This document shows positions 48,266 to 57,961 of a stretch of 64,000 nt of DNA, one piece after another. Within the stretch, counting starts at the first letter, position 1; the number at the start of each line of letters is the position of its first letter. The stretch lies in the NCBI GenBank assembly GCA_964034945.1, contig OZ035962.1, forward strand, positions 100,105,284-100,169,283, in the 5' to 3' direction. A program made the translations under genes and the position numbers. Under the pieces are notes generated by a model. The model searched no databases, was not told where the DNA came from, and saw nothing but the letters and a program-made list of their open reading frames with translations. Source of the DNA: Chrysopilus asiliformis (lineage: Eukaryota > Arthropoda > Insecta > Diptera > Rhagionidae).

Positions 48266-48885
48266 ATACCCGTATGGTGAAACCAAAGGGTATATTAACT
48301 TTGCCTTACCGTTTGTAACGCCAAGATCCCGTCATCACACATAAAAATGAATTACACCAATGTGTTTAGAATGATAAAAATAATTAATTTCTGCATTTCC
48401 GTCCGTCTGTCCGTCTGTCCGTCTGTCCGTCTGTCCGTCCGTCGGTCCGTCCGTCTGTCTGTCCGTCCGTCTGTCTGTCCGTCTGTTTGTGGCGCGGATT
48501 GCGGGCGCACGGATTGAGCTAGAGACTTGAAATTTTGCGCAGATTCGTTTTTCGTAAAATGCGAGGCTAAGTTCGTTCATGGGCAAAAATGGACCATTAG
48601 AGGGGGTACCCCCCATACGAACGAAATCGTTTTTTGTGAATATCTCAAAAACGGTGCATCTTATCAAAAAAGTGCAAGAACAAAAGTTATTTAGGATATG
48701 ATTCTACATAAAACTCTCATACATCAAAATCCGATTGGAATAAATTTTAAAAAATCTTATTGGAAAGTTTGACTTCAAAGTGGAATTTTGGTATAACTGT
48801 TCGAATTTTGATACGAATATCACCATACGGGTCTCCAATGATTGCCAGATTGGCAATTATAGCTTTTGTTATGTTGTGTCATCGT
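48266..48885 (+). mobile_element. DINE-1-like element, most complete copy
   Basis: 5' end TTTTTATACCCGTATGGTG folds with AAGGGTATA. Then CCGTTTGTAACGCC, AAAAATGAATTACACC, a GTCCGTCT satellite (48399-48488), GGCGCGGATTGCGGGCGCAC, GAGCTAGAGACTTGAAAT, GGTACCCCCCATACGAACG, CTCAAAAACGGTGCATCTTA, ACATCAAAATCCGATTGG, a TTGCCAGATTGGCAA hairpin and TATAGCTTTTG. 4048-4612 is its close inverted relative. The small frame at 48760-49026 is shared by both copies only because the DNA is repeated. Confidence 0.7.
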
Positions 48886-49026
48886 ATTCATCTTTTTCTC
48901 ACCATTCTTGTTAACCAGTTGTTTTTCCCCATCTTTATTTACTTCGTCCTTTATATTTTTGAATTTGGCTTCGACATTCCAGGAGTGTTTTCGATAAATA
49001 AGCACTTTAGATTAATGATACAATGA

Positions 49027-49522
49027 GGGTATTCACAATCCTCTTTTAATTTTCGGTATTCGGTATTTTCGGTAATATTAAAAGACTGAAAATATTCTGC
49101 TGTGAACATCCCACAGCACAGATTTGACACCAGCGCTTTTATTTGATACGTGACCAAATCATGAACTGCGAATTTGATTGTAAAATATGTCACATATCTT
49201 TAAATCCATGTTTGATGTATTCTTTTGAATTTCTATTGTGGCAACGGCTATCAAAATTGAAAAAATTTGCAGTCCGATGAGATTAACAAAAAACCAGCGA
49301 GAAAATTGGACAACTAAAAACATTACTAGCGCCACCCGCGGTTGATTCTTGATACCGAATAACCGGGCCGGAAAACACGACTCAAGGCATGTATACAATT
49401 ACCGAATCCGGTAATTCATTTTTACATGAACCAAGTTACCGTCTCGGTAAAAATCTGTTAAATTTGACTGAATTATCGAGCGGTAAATTTACCCGCAATT
49501 TAAAAGACCACTGTGAATACCC
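49027..49522. mobile_element. TIR element (GGGTATTCAC ends) with TGA flanks
   Basis: GGGTATTCACAATCCTCTTT at the left pairs with the complement of AAGACCACTGTGAATACCC at the right. TGA occurs at 49024-49026 and 49523-49525, consistent with a 3-bp duplication and a Harbinger-like origin. CCGAATACCG and CGGTAATT words repeat inside. 496 bp, non-coding; the minus-strand frames inside are incidental. Confidence 0.7.
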
Positions 49523-49659
49523 TGAATGTAAATATTGTTGAAAATTTTCATGGTTGATTTACAGTTTAATTCGAATCTCTTAGCTTTAAAAAAGCGATCC
49601 GAATTATGTACGCTTACCTTAGAACATTTTTAAAAAAAAAAGCTTTATAAAAAAAATTG

Positions 49660-49669
49660 TTTATTTATT
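49660..49669 (-). terminator. Poly(A) signal candidate
   Basis: Overlapping AATAAA hexamers on the minus strand, about 300 bases after the stop of the candidate spliced gene. Confidence 0.3.
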
Positions 49670-49971
49670 TCACATTTTCAAATTAAAAATTTTCATACTC
49701 TCTTCCAGAAACAGGAAACATTCACTCAAGGAAGCACATCCAAAATATTCGAAATAAAATCTGAGAAAGGTGCACAATGACAGTTTAATTTCAGATACCG
49801 TTTCATGTTGAAGTATCACTAATGAAATTTAAAATCAGAATTGTTTTAAGAATTTTTCGCTCTAAAAATCCAAGAGTTTTTGGCATCGGACAGTTTCGGA
49901 TTTTATACTGACTGAGAACGAATACATATAGCAAGAAGACAACATTTAACCAGTGAAACGTGACATGCAAA

Positions 49972-50832
49972 TTATTCAAAAGTGTTTGGAATGTCAGTCA
50001 TATTTGTTTTCAAAAATGATTTATCATGTCCAGGTCGAGTTGGCCAAACGATACCCATCCATTGATTGGAGACTTTGGAGACTGGAAACCGAAGGCTGGA
50101 GGACCCGAAAGTGACCATGGTTAGATCTTCATGCTTCGGAAAATCAGTTTGAAAATTTAATACTTTGACGGCCATCTGAAAAAAAAATAAAAAAAAATAT
50201 TACGCCTGAGTTGGACTCCGTCAAAAATGTAGGTATACTTGGATTTCTGATTTAAAATTCATTGCGGTATGAAGAATAATTTGGCGGCGTGCGCGTTGCT
50301 CAACATGAATTTCATGTCTGAGATCTGGATACTGCTTATGATCTCGCGGATATCATTTATGTCGTTATGTTTGATGGCCGTATACGTTTACGCGATATAC
50401 GTTTTACCTGACCGTGAACGTGGTCCAAATTTTGACTTATCTTCATCTCGGAATATTTTCGTTTTTTTAACAGTAGATTGCTTGAGTATCAACTACACGT
50501 ATTACTTGTACAGATATGTAAACTCATTACGTTGATTTGACATTACAGATATCTTCGTTCATTTTTACCCATATGAATCGAAAAAAAATCCTCTTTTATT
50601 GTAGGAATATACTTACTGCGTTCTCTCTGCATGTGGATATATATTTCGAGTGACAGTGACATAGCGTAGTATACTTCAAGGGAAAAGTGCACTTCAGGTA
50701 GCCGACCGCAGGGGCAAAACAGTCACAGGTAGACCAAGTGACAGCCACCAAGGCACCTTTTATCAGCCAGCCATCAGCATCGCATCCCATTCCGTACCGT
50801 TTGTTGGTTCCTCGAATCTTGATCAGCCACAC
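49972..50832 (-). CDS. Candidate spliced gene, last two exons (5' end missing)
   Basis: I do not recognise this gene; it is proposed on structure. Exon 50832-50617 follows AATATTACAG and ends at a consensus GTAAGT. It is 216 bases, 72 codons, phase 0 at both ends, with more G/C at third positions than its surroundings. Exon 50175-49972 follows a long T-run and TTTCAG, is open in the same phase, and stops at TAA (49974-49972). AATAAATAAA lies 300 bases beyond (49669-49660). Exon 1 is cysteine-rich (GMGCDADGWLIKGALV, WSTCDCFAPAVGYLKC). Exon 2 contains LTMVTFGSSSLRFPVS and DKSFLKTNMTDI. The two loosely recall the GxLI...C and NDI segments of an S1 serine-protease fold, but the catalytic His is absent (WSTC instead of AAHC) and there is no Ser region. 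This may be a degenerate protease homologue, an unrelated protein, or chance. Upstream exons were not established. Confidence 0.35.
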
Positions 50833-51862
50833 CTGTAATATTTTTAGAGGTGGTATATTTCGGTTGATATGTGACAGCGAAATTTGCATTACTCAAGTTG
50901 ATGGATGAATTTTCATATCAGAATAAATAAGAAAGTAAAGAATATAATTCGGGTATAAAATTATTCATAAAGCGTAGCGACTGGCACTGGAACTTTTCCC
51001 ATTTGAAAGAATTGCATCACAAAAATTGTTCCCTTTTTTTTACCAAAATATTCGCAACAGCTATCAAAATTATTCCCAAGGGAACTGTCTTCTCGGAAAA
51101 ACTCATTTCTTATTATTAAAATTCATATGGTTGACTTTATGTTTTCAAATAGAAAGTTTTTTATTTGTTCATCGCATGTATGTATGATGAAAGCTATGAA
51201 GTTTTGTTTCACACATATCACATCATTTTCATCGTAATTGAAAAATTTTCCATTCAACCATATAAAAGTCATATTTTTAAATAGATAAGTTTTGAAAATT
51301 ATTTAACGAAATTGGATTTAATGCTTGCAGGAGCTTGAAAATCATAACTTGAAATATATCCATTTAATAAGTAATTGTATGAAAATAGCATCAGTGGAAT
51401 GTTGTAGAAAAAATGTTGAAAATCGCTAAAGAGTTAACTAACAATGGGAACTATGTAAATAAATTATGAAATTTATGCGTTTCACATAAATAGCGAGTAC
51501 CATCAAAGAATAAGATAAAGGATAACAAATGAAATTCCATGGCACTTCATATATTTGTATTGAAAGTTATTATGTTGGAACATTCGCAATAGTAATATTC
51601 AATGGGTCTATCGTATTAAAATTATACCTACTCTACAAAATAGATGTTCTACGACAAATAAAGATACTTAGATAAATACAGATGGAATAGAATAGAATTC
51701 TCGAATTCTCGGATTGCCGAGAAAGTCTTTCCATTCGAGATAAAAACCGAGTTACACAGTCAGTAAATCTGCATAACTTTGTTTTATTTTCAGTTCATGT
51801 GCAGTGCAGTGCAAAACCGAAAGTAATGCGCGCGGTGTTCTTCAGGTAAATCGTCTATCTAC
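50833..51862. other. Possible intron or intergenic sequence
   Basis: AT-rich, no frames. Would be intronic if the exon at 51863-52015 belongs to the candidate gene. Confidence 0.35.
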
Positions 51863-52015
51863 TTTGCGCTCCTTATATAAGTAATTCTCCAACAGTTTTG
51901 TTTCGACACATAAAATGAATAGCCGGAATATACAACACACCGCAATCACAAATTGTCCGCGCAATAATCCGCATGTTACAATTATGCGGGGTGAGAAACG
52001 TTCATAGACATCCAC
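51863..52015 (-). CDS. Possible upstream exon of the candidate minus-strand gene
   Basis: After an AATAAGTCAG acceptor the frame reads VDVYERFSPRIIVTCGLLRG QFVIAVCC and on through a Lys/Glu stretch for 51 codons to a weak donor (AAA|GTAGAT), phase 0. The TCGLLRGQFVI segment recalls the CGGSLIxxxFVLTA stretch of S1 proteases, but could as well be a membrane-spanning segment. Without the weak donor the frame ends at a TGA at 51842. Linkage to 50832 is a guess. Confidence 0.2.
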
Positions 52016-52657
52016 CTGACTTATTACAATTGTAATATAATAATAATAAGAAGCAGAGACGTTAATCATATAACGAAAGAAAACAACACGAAACAATGCC
52101 GTCATAAAGTAACAAACTCCGAATGCAATAAGTTATTCGCAATGCAACAAAATGCGAATAATGAAAAAAAAAATTAAATTATTCAAAATTATTACTTATA
52201 GCTAATGGGAACAAGAAGAGTCTAAAATAGATTTTGCTGCATTTCATATGTTTGCTTGTGTGCGAATTTAGATATAAGATAGGTAATTCCAGATACTGGA
52301 AGATACCTTTTTATCACAGTCAGCTCCTAGGTATCTAGAACGTGTCTATATTAAACGCGAATCGGATGGACACACTCGGCTGGATAAATATTATGCGGGC
52401 TCAGTGCGCAATTACATGTTAACTGCTTGGCTTAAGACAGCATTAATGCTTATTCGGATAGTGTGGTTATTTCTACTAGGAGACAGCCTATTATCATCTC
52501 TTGTTCAGGTGAACAGTCGAACCTGACCTAAAAAATGATGTTTTTATGTCGCAGAGGTTTTTAAAACGTTTTTTGAATAATTCTATTTTTCATTAATGCT
52601 CGATTTCCAGCTTAAAAAATGTTGTCAAAAAATCGAAAAAGGTCGGAATCGCCTTAA
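52016..52657. other. Non-coding sequence, nothing recognised
   Basis: No motif or repeat delimited upstream of the candidate exon. Confidence 0.4.
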
Positions 52658-52701
52658 TTTTTTTTATACTCTATATATCATATAGGAGTATATTAGATGT
52701 A

Positions 52702-53629
52702 GGGTCAGGTAGGGTAAAGTGGTCCACGTTTTTGTTATTGGTCATAAAAAGGTCAAAAATTGGAGTTTTTGCATGATAAGATAGTCAAATCGCAAGCGCA
52801 GGACCTAAGCTAACTTTCTGCATTCACAGATTGCCAACTTTTTGACATTAAATTTAATTTTTAGGCATTTATCGAAAACTTTGATTTTTTCAAAATGGTA
52901 GGGACAAGTGGTCCACCCTCCAAAACTTTCCAGAAATCGCATAAACATAAAATTAAATGACAATTAAAAGTATAATCATTAAGTTTGATCAAAAATATGG
53001 TTTATTCGAAAGTAACAAATGAGCGTTATGTCTGTTTTGTTGTTGGTTTCTTCGGTGTAGATGTAAGACGTTGCTTTCCGGCGGCTTTTTCTGCTTCTCT
53101 AATTAAGCTCGATTTTCGGGAGAAGTTATAATCGAGCTTCGCATCGATTTTCGGCCACGATTTGAAAGACTCAAAATAACTCATAAAAAACTTGAAAACA
53201 CGAAATATGACATTGACAGGGTGGACCACTTCACCCTACCAACCGTGAACCACTTCTCCCTACCGACGCTATTTTATGCGGAATGACGCTGCTTCAACAA
53301 TTGTGGAAAAAAGTGCAGAAATTCGGTGGATTTACAAAGTTCATAATGTAAACAACATTTTAGACTAATTAGCTTATTGAAATTGATGAAGAATTCGTCA
53401 AAATGTTGTTGAATGTGAATACTTGCGAAAACTTTCAACAATGTTTTTTTTTGGCACTGATTTGTGAGAGTGAGTAAATATACGTCTGCACACTTCAACG
53501 ACTAATAAAAAACAAGCTGTCATCAAGAGCAACCGATGAGAGTTGCATATTCTGTTCTAATGTCACTATTACTAACAAAAATGGTGATGGACCACTTCTC
53601 CCTACGGACCACTTCACCCTACCCGACCC
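52702..53629. mobile_element. 928-bp TIR element with repeated GTGGACCACTT motif
   Basis: Left GGGTCAGGTAGGGTAAAGTG, right (complement) GGGTCGGGTAGGGTGAAGTG, continuing GTCC. TA at 52700-52701 and 53630-53631 fits a TA duplication, and removing the element restores the DINE-1-like 5' end. GGACCACTTCxCCCTAC recurs several times near the right side (53220-53270, 53588-53625). A 67-codon minus frame (53026-53229, Lys/Arg-rich tail) is too short for a transposase and unrecognised. Confidence 0.75.
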
Positions 53630-53724
53630 TAGTATACCGTTTGTAACGCATCGAACCAATCATCGGGCACAAAAATGAACTACACCAAGGTGTTAAGGAT
53701 GACAAAAGATTTGGATTTCCGCAT

Positions 53725-53853
53725 GTCCGTCCGTCTGTCCGTCCGTCTGTCCGTCCGTCTGTCCGTCCGTCTGTCCGTCCGTCTGTCCGTCCGTCTGTCC
53801 GTCCGTCTGTCCGTCCGTCTGTCCGTCCGTATGTCCGTCCGTCTGTCTGTTTA
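53725..53853. repeat. 12-bp satellite, GTCCGTCCGTCT unit
   Basis: About ten nearly perfect units inside the DINE-1-like element, with little decay. All overlapping frames (Arg/Leu/Ser or Asp/Gly/Thr repeats) are artefacts. Confidence 0.92.
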
Positions 53854-54334
53854 CCCATGAACACCATAACTTTCGAAAGAACTGAGCTAGAGGCTTAAAA
53901 TTTTGTACCGTTGCATTTTTAATAAATAGGAAGGCTAAGTACTTGAACGGGCAAAATTGGACCATTCCTCCCCCTTCCCTCATACAAACGATTTTCTCGA
54001 AAACGGCGAGTCGTTGAATTATTTATGAAGGTAAGATATATTTAAAATAGGGTTCTACATAACTCATCCATACATTAAAAGCCAATCGGACTACTGCTTC
54101 CCCCTTCTTCCATACAATGGAATACTTTTTTCCTGTTTTCTCGAAAACTATGCATCGTATTGAAAAATTTTTTTTAGAGATGAAATGTATTTAGAATATG
54201 ATTTCACATAAGCGTTCCATACATCAAAATCCAATCGAACATATCCTTCTCGCTCTCTTGCATAAAAATCGAATTTTTCATAAAACTTTTGACGTTTTCC
54301 CCTTGGCAATCAATTGTAGCTTTTCTTTGGCCTG

Positions 54335-54467
54335 CTTTACACAGTCAATATTTTACTTCAATATATTGAAGGGTGTTCAAAATCAATATTTTTGCTTCAA
54401 TATAGTCCTTACAGGATCAATATAAATAGTATATTGAACACAATGAAAATATTGTTCAACGTGTAAG
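54335..54467. mobile_element. Short TIR element with CTTTACAC ends
   Basis: CTTTACACAGTCAATATTTT at the left and AAAATATTGTTCAACGTGTAAG at the right are imperfect inverted repeats, with TTCAATATATTGAA and GTATATTGAACAC inside. 133 bp, no target duplication clear. Confidence 0.5.
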
Positions 54468-56713
54468 GTACCTATTATATTTTTTACAGTGTTTTTTTTC
54501 TTCAAATATTTTAAAGAGATTTTTAGTTACATTATTCTCAAACATAATGAGCTGCATGCATAAAAATGAACATCTGCTTATACTACTCCACTTTTTTGGA
54601 GCTAAATCCCCAGTGTTTATGATTAAAAGTTTTTTTTTTGCAAAAATCTCTTTTAATGAGTTAAAAGAGTTAAATTCTTCCTAGATATCTTAATATGTTC
54701 TTAGTTTCATGTCTTTTGCATGGATTTGTTCAATTTCACATTGAATCAAAATTTTGTTATGAAAATTTCTTTCAGTTCGTCTATTTCCGTTTTCAGTGTA
54801 CCATCTTGATTCAAGTAAAGCGCATCATATTGAAACAACTTAACTAAAATTAATTTCGTATAATGTTCAATTGTAGTGCATTGCCGTTGCACGCGCAAAT
54901 ATTTTTCCAATTCGAATGCGAATTATCATCAGCCTAGACATTCTATGCGGCGCTGAACTGGATAAATTCAGCCTTCAGGTGAAAGAAGGTATCTCAACTC
55001 GTTTTATGTAAATTATATACGTTTCTGAGAGTTTGTGCCGTTCGAATTGCTTTTGGTTTCGGTGCGTCTTCCTCTAAACGATGAAACAAAATCCATTTTT
55101 AATAATTATGAGCATAAATTAGTAACCGTATCATTGGAATTTATTTGAATTTATAACTTTTATGAGAAAAATTCTCTTTGGAATTTATAAATATCTACTA
55201 AACGAAAACTAAAACCAATGTTTTTTTTAATTTCAATTATTCTAAATAATTTTCTTAATGATTTTCGTATCAGAATCGTTCATTTGAAGCGGATATTTTC
55301 AAGATAAGATTTTTTGGTTTCAAGACAGATAAGAATTTCCTATAAAACTATAATGAAAATTTATAAATGGTCAACTGCTTTTCAAAACGAATCCTTGACT
55401 GCATTTTACGAAAATGTAAAAATTTCATTAATGAAGCTGTTAAGCAAGATCTCATCATATTATTTATCTACTAGCGATACGATGTCCAGAGTTCTATCAC
55501 CTCGTCTGGAAAAATTTTCTTATCTTAAAGTGTTTAATTCGGGTGAAGATGGCTTTTAAAATCCACCAAGTATAAGGTAGCACAATCTCACCTTTGGTTA
55601 TTTCTCCCCATTATTTTTTTTCTCTTAATTTTTCTGGTTTATGGATTTGTAGATGGTTTTAATGTAAGATCAACATTTTTTCTATAGATAATCTGTGCAG
55701 ATATAGAAATTTATGCTGACGATTTGTGACTGCCCATCCATTTTAATTGCACGTTACCCACCAATGATTATGAATAGTGATGCTTGAGATGATGTTGCCA
55801 CTAATGCTTCTGCTGCTGCTTCTGCGAATGATGATGCTTATGTATTTCTTTGGCTGACGTGCTTTAAAGGTGAACGATGGAGCCGGTCTAATTAGTGGGA
55901 GCCAAACAAATTCTTTTTTAGGGAGTTAATTAATTTCTGTGATTAGGTTCGGAATAAATATTGAAATGAAATGCAAATTAATTTTTTTCACTCTGTGATT
56001 TTGGCATTTTTAGTTAATCTGGCGATAAGCTTTCTTTCTTCCCAGTCTCGGATCAGTCAGCATTCCGATATCACATTAGTGTCTCTCGTTTATGGTAAAA
56101 GTGTATTTATAATACCATTTTTTTTTCCTTATCGAATTTTTAATTAAACAAATTTTCCACCAAATTAAATTATAAAAATTTTTATTTCAATTTTGTTGTG
56201 TCATAAATTTCTACAGACCTCATTTTTTTCGCTGGAGGTTGTAAATTTTATCGATCGGTTGGTTATGCAGATGGTAGTCAATATCTTTTGGTCTATCATA
56301 CAATTTATTTTATAGTTATAACATATTTTATCATATGTATGCTAAACTGGTTTTTGTCTTGGGAAATATTTTTGTTTTGTAAATGGGGTTAGATTTAATT
56401 TAATGCCGCCAACCCAATGTTATGCGATCAAAGTCATTTGGAGGTATTTCACAGTAAATGTGAACCACTTCATCAAAGTTTATTACTGGCATCGGTGATT
56501 AAAGTTAATGTAGTGCAACACCAGATTTAGACACTTTTATTTATTATTGAATAATTGGCGTTAAAAAATTTAAAAATTTAATAGAAAGATCAAAGTTCAG
56601 ATTCGCTCACTTTTTTGACGATCAACTTGAACAAAACTAATAGTATTGATAAGCAGGTAACATTTTTTTAAAAGTATACAAAAACCTCGGTTTTTTAACG
56701 CAATCCCTCCTTA
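54468..56713. other. Non-coding sequence, nothing recognised
   Basis: About 2.2 kb. An 81-codon frame at 55314-55559 has no motif. A short GATGATGCTTATG/GCTTCTGCT patch at 55775-55835 is simple sequence. Confidence 0.4.
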
Positions 56714-56925
56714 ATGCCTCGGTCACACGACGCTGTTTTGCCAGCCGCTGGCTGCTGTTGGTTAGTAGCGCTGGCAAGTAGGAAAACAGTGGTTTGACAT
56801 TTGAATTTGGGAGATTTTTTAAATAATAAACGTTACACACAAATTTAAATAAATAAACGTAAAATAACAACTTACAATAAACAAACCTTGCCACTTATCA
56901 GACTTTTGACAGCTCAGAAACCATG
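56714..56925 (+). mobile_element. Partial copy of the CGCTGGC TIR element
   Basis: Matches the left part of 35124-35602: ATGCCTCGGTCACACGACGC, TTAGTAGCGCTGGCAAGTAG, AACAGTGGTTTGACATTT, AAATTTAAATAAATAAACG, CAGACTTTTGACAGCTCAGA. About 70 bases between two TAGTAGCGCTGGCAAGTAG copies are missing relative to that element, as if lost by recombination between them. The right end is absent after CAGAAACCATG. Confidence 0.75.
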
Positions 56926-57094
56926 AATCATTTTTAAGTAAAATAATTTTGTTTAAAAAGTTATAATCGGTTTTCAACATTGTTTATATTGACATTAAAA
57001 CTTGTTTAAAAAAATTAAATGTTTAAAAAAAACATGAAAAAGCTTCAATTCCCAACCGTCAAATAGAGAATTTTTTTTTTTTTTTTGGAAAAAT

Positions 57095-57395
57095 CCATTT
57101 GTATAAGAGAGAGAGAGGGAAGAACTGTCCGATTGGATTTTGATTTATGGAACGGTTATCTAAAATCATATTCTAAACACATTTTGTCTTCTGTAAGATG
57201 CACCGTTTTCGAGAAAATCGCAGACGACCTATTTAATTTGTATGGGAACGGAAGAGGGAGTGGTTCAACACCATAACTTTCAAAAGGATTGAGCTAGAGG
57301 TTTGAAATTTTGTACATTTGCGTTTCTAGTAATTAGAAAAGCTAAAATCTTGAAATGACATAGTCAATTTCCCGAAAACGGTTAGTTATATTAAA
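57095..57395. repeat. DINE-1-like fragments joined in opposite orientation
   Basis: 57095-57268 reads as the minus strand of the family 3' region (TCCGATTGGATTTTGAT, AAGATGCACCGTTTTCGAGA, GGGAGTGGTTC). From 57269 the sequence is plus strand (AACACCATAACTTTCAAAAG, TTGAGCTAGAGGTTTGAAAT). The junction is abrupt. Confidence 0.6.
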
Positions 57396-57485
57396 AAAAT
57401 TATAATTGTAAATAATTGTAAACGGTTCCTAAGAAATTTTCGGTTTAAAAGACGAAATTCTGCGTGGAAGCGAAAAAATAATCAC

Positions 57486-57961
57486 CCCTATTCCCGTAAC
57501 CGGCGGGACGTGTATACGCCACGCAAGTTTTATCTCGATCGAATGAAATTTTCTTATTCTAGTAGGGGTAGAAACGCAGTTTTATTCAGCCCCGCGCTGA
57601 CTATTTTGACAGTTTTGCTGATTTGATACGCATTAAGTTTTATTTGTTCAATTAAATGATTGTTACTTTTTCCTGACCTTGAAGGTCTTATATTTAGTTA
57701 AAATTCATTGAATGTATAAATAAATTCACATTTTTTTTCAAACTTTCTATTTAATTGATTGGTTCCGCAACGATATACTCGCGGGAAATAAATGTATGGA
57801 AAAGTCAAAACATTCGCGGGTGCGTTTAGTGTAATACCGAAAGTAAAACGTTTTCAGCACCACGGCACACGCCGGGACAATTGCGTCTAGCAGAATGCAA
57901 ATTTTCTGCGGGAAACGGCAAATCCCGCAGCGTACACGTCCCGCCGGTTACGGGAATAGGG
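57486..57961. mobile_element. 476-bp element with perfect 29-bp TIRs
   Basis: CCCTATTCCCGTAACCGGCG continuing GGACGTGTA is perfect at both ends. Both subterminal regions are GC-rich, with GCGGGA/TCCCGC words. No matching target duplication is visible, so the superfamily is open. No frame. Confidence 0.75.

Larger units (their letters stand above)
52658..54330 (+). mobile_element. DINE-1-like element split by a TIR element
   Basis: The 5' part TTTTTTATACTCTATATATC then ATAGGAGTATATTAG is the family hairpin. After the 52702-53629 insertion it resumes with TACCGTTTGTAACGC, AAAAATGAACTACACC, the satellite, GAGCTAGAGGCTTAAAAT, TTGAACGGGCAAAATTGG, two TTTTCTCGAAAAC blocks and CCCCTTGGCAATCAATTGTA with a CTTTTC end. 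Confidence 0.7.

Noticed and set aside
48760..49026. A conserved-looking peptide MESLTSKWxFGxTVRILIRI shared with 3976-4158
   Set aside because: Both are translations of the 3' end of the same DINE-1-like repeat in opposite orientation, not a protein family.
48951..49193. Minus-strand peptide YQIKALVSNLCCGMF recalling the C-terminal part of an S1 protease
   Set aside because: It lies inside the TIR element 49027-49522 and has no splice support; taken as chance. It also warns that the protease resemblance nearby may be chance.
49670..49760. A possible last exon after CTTTCTCAG reading FYFEYFGCASLSEC
   Set aside because: Its phase does not fit any donor in the preceding candidate exon, which already ends in a stop.
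50270..50440. Minus-strand NDIREIISS...AKLFF stretch resembling a LINE reverse-transcriptase segment
   Set aside because: The ADD catalytic residues are absent, spacing is wrong, stops lie close on both sides, and it falls in the proposed intron.
53619..53983. Open frames of Arg/Leu/Ser and Asp/Gly/Thr repeats
   Set aside because: Translations of the 12-bp satellite inside a DINE-1-like element.
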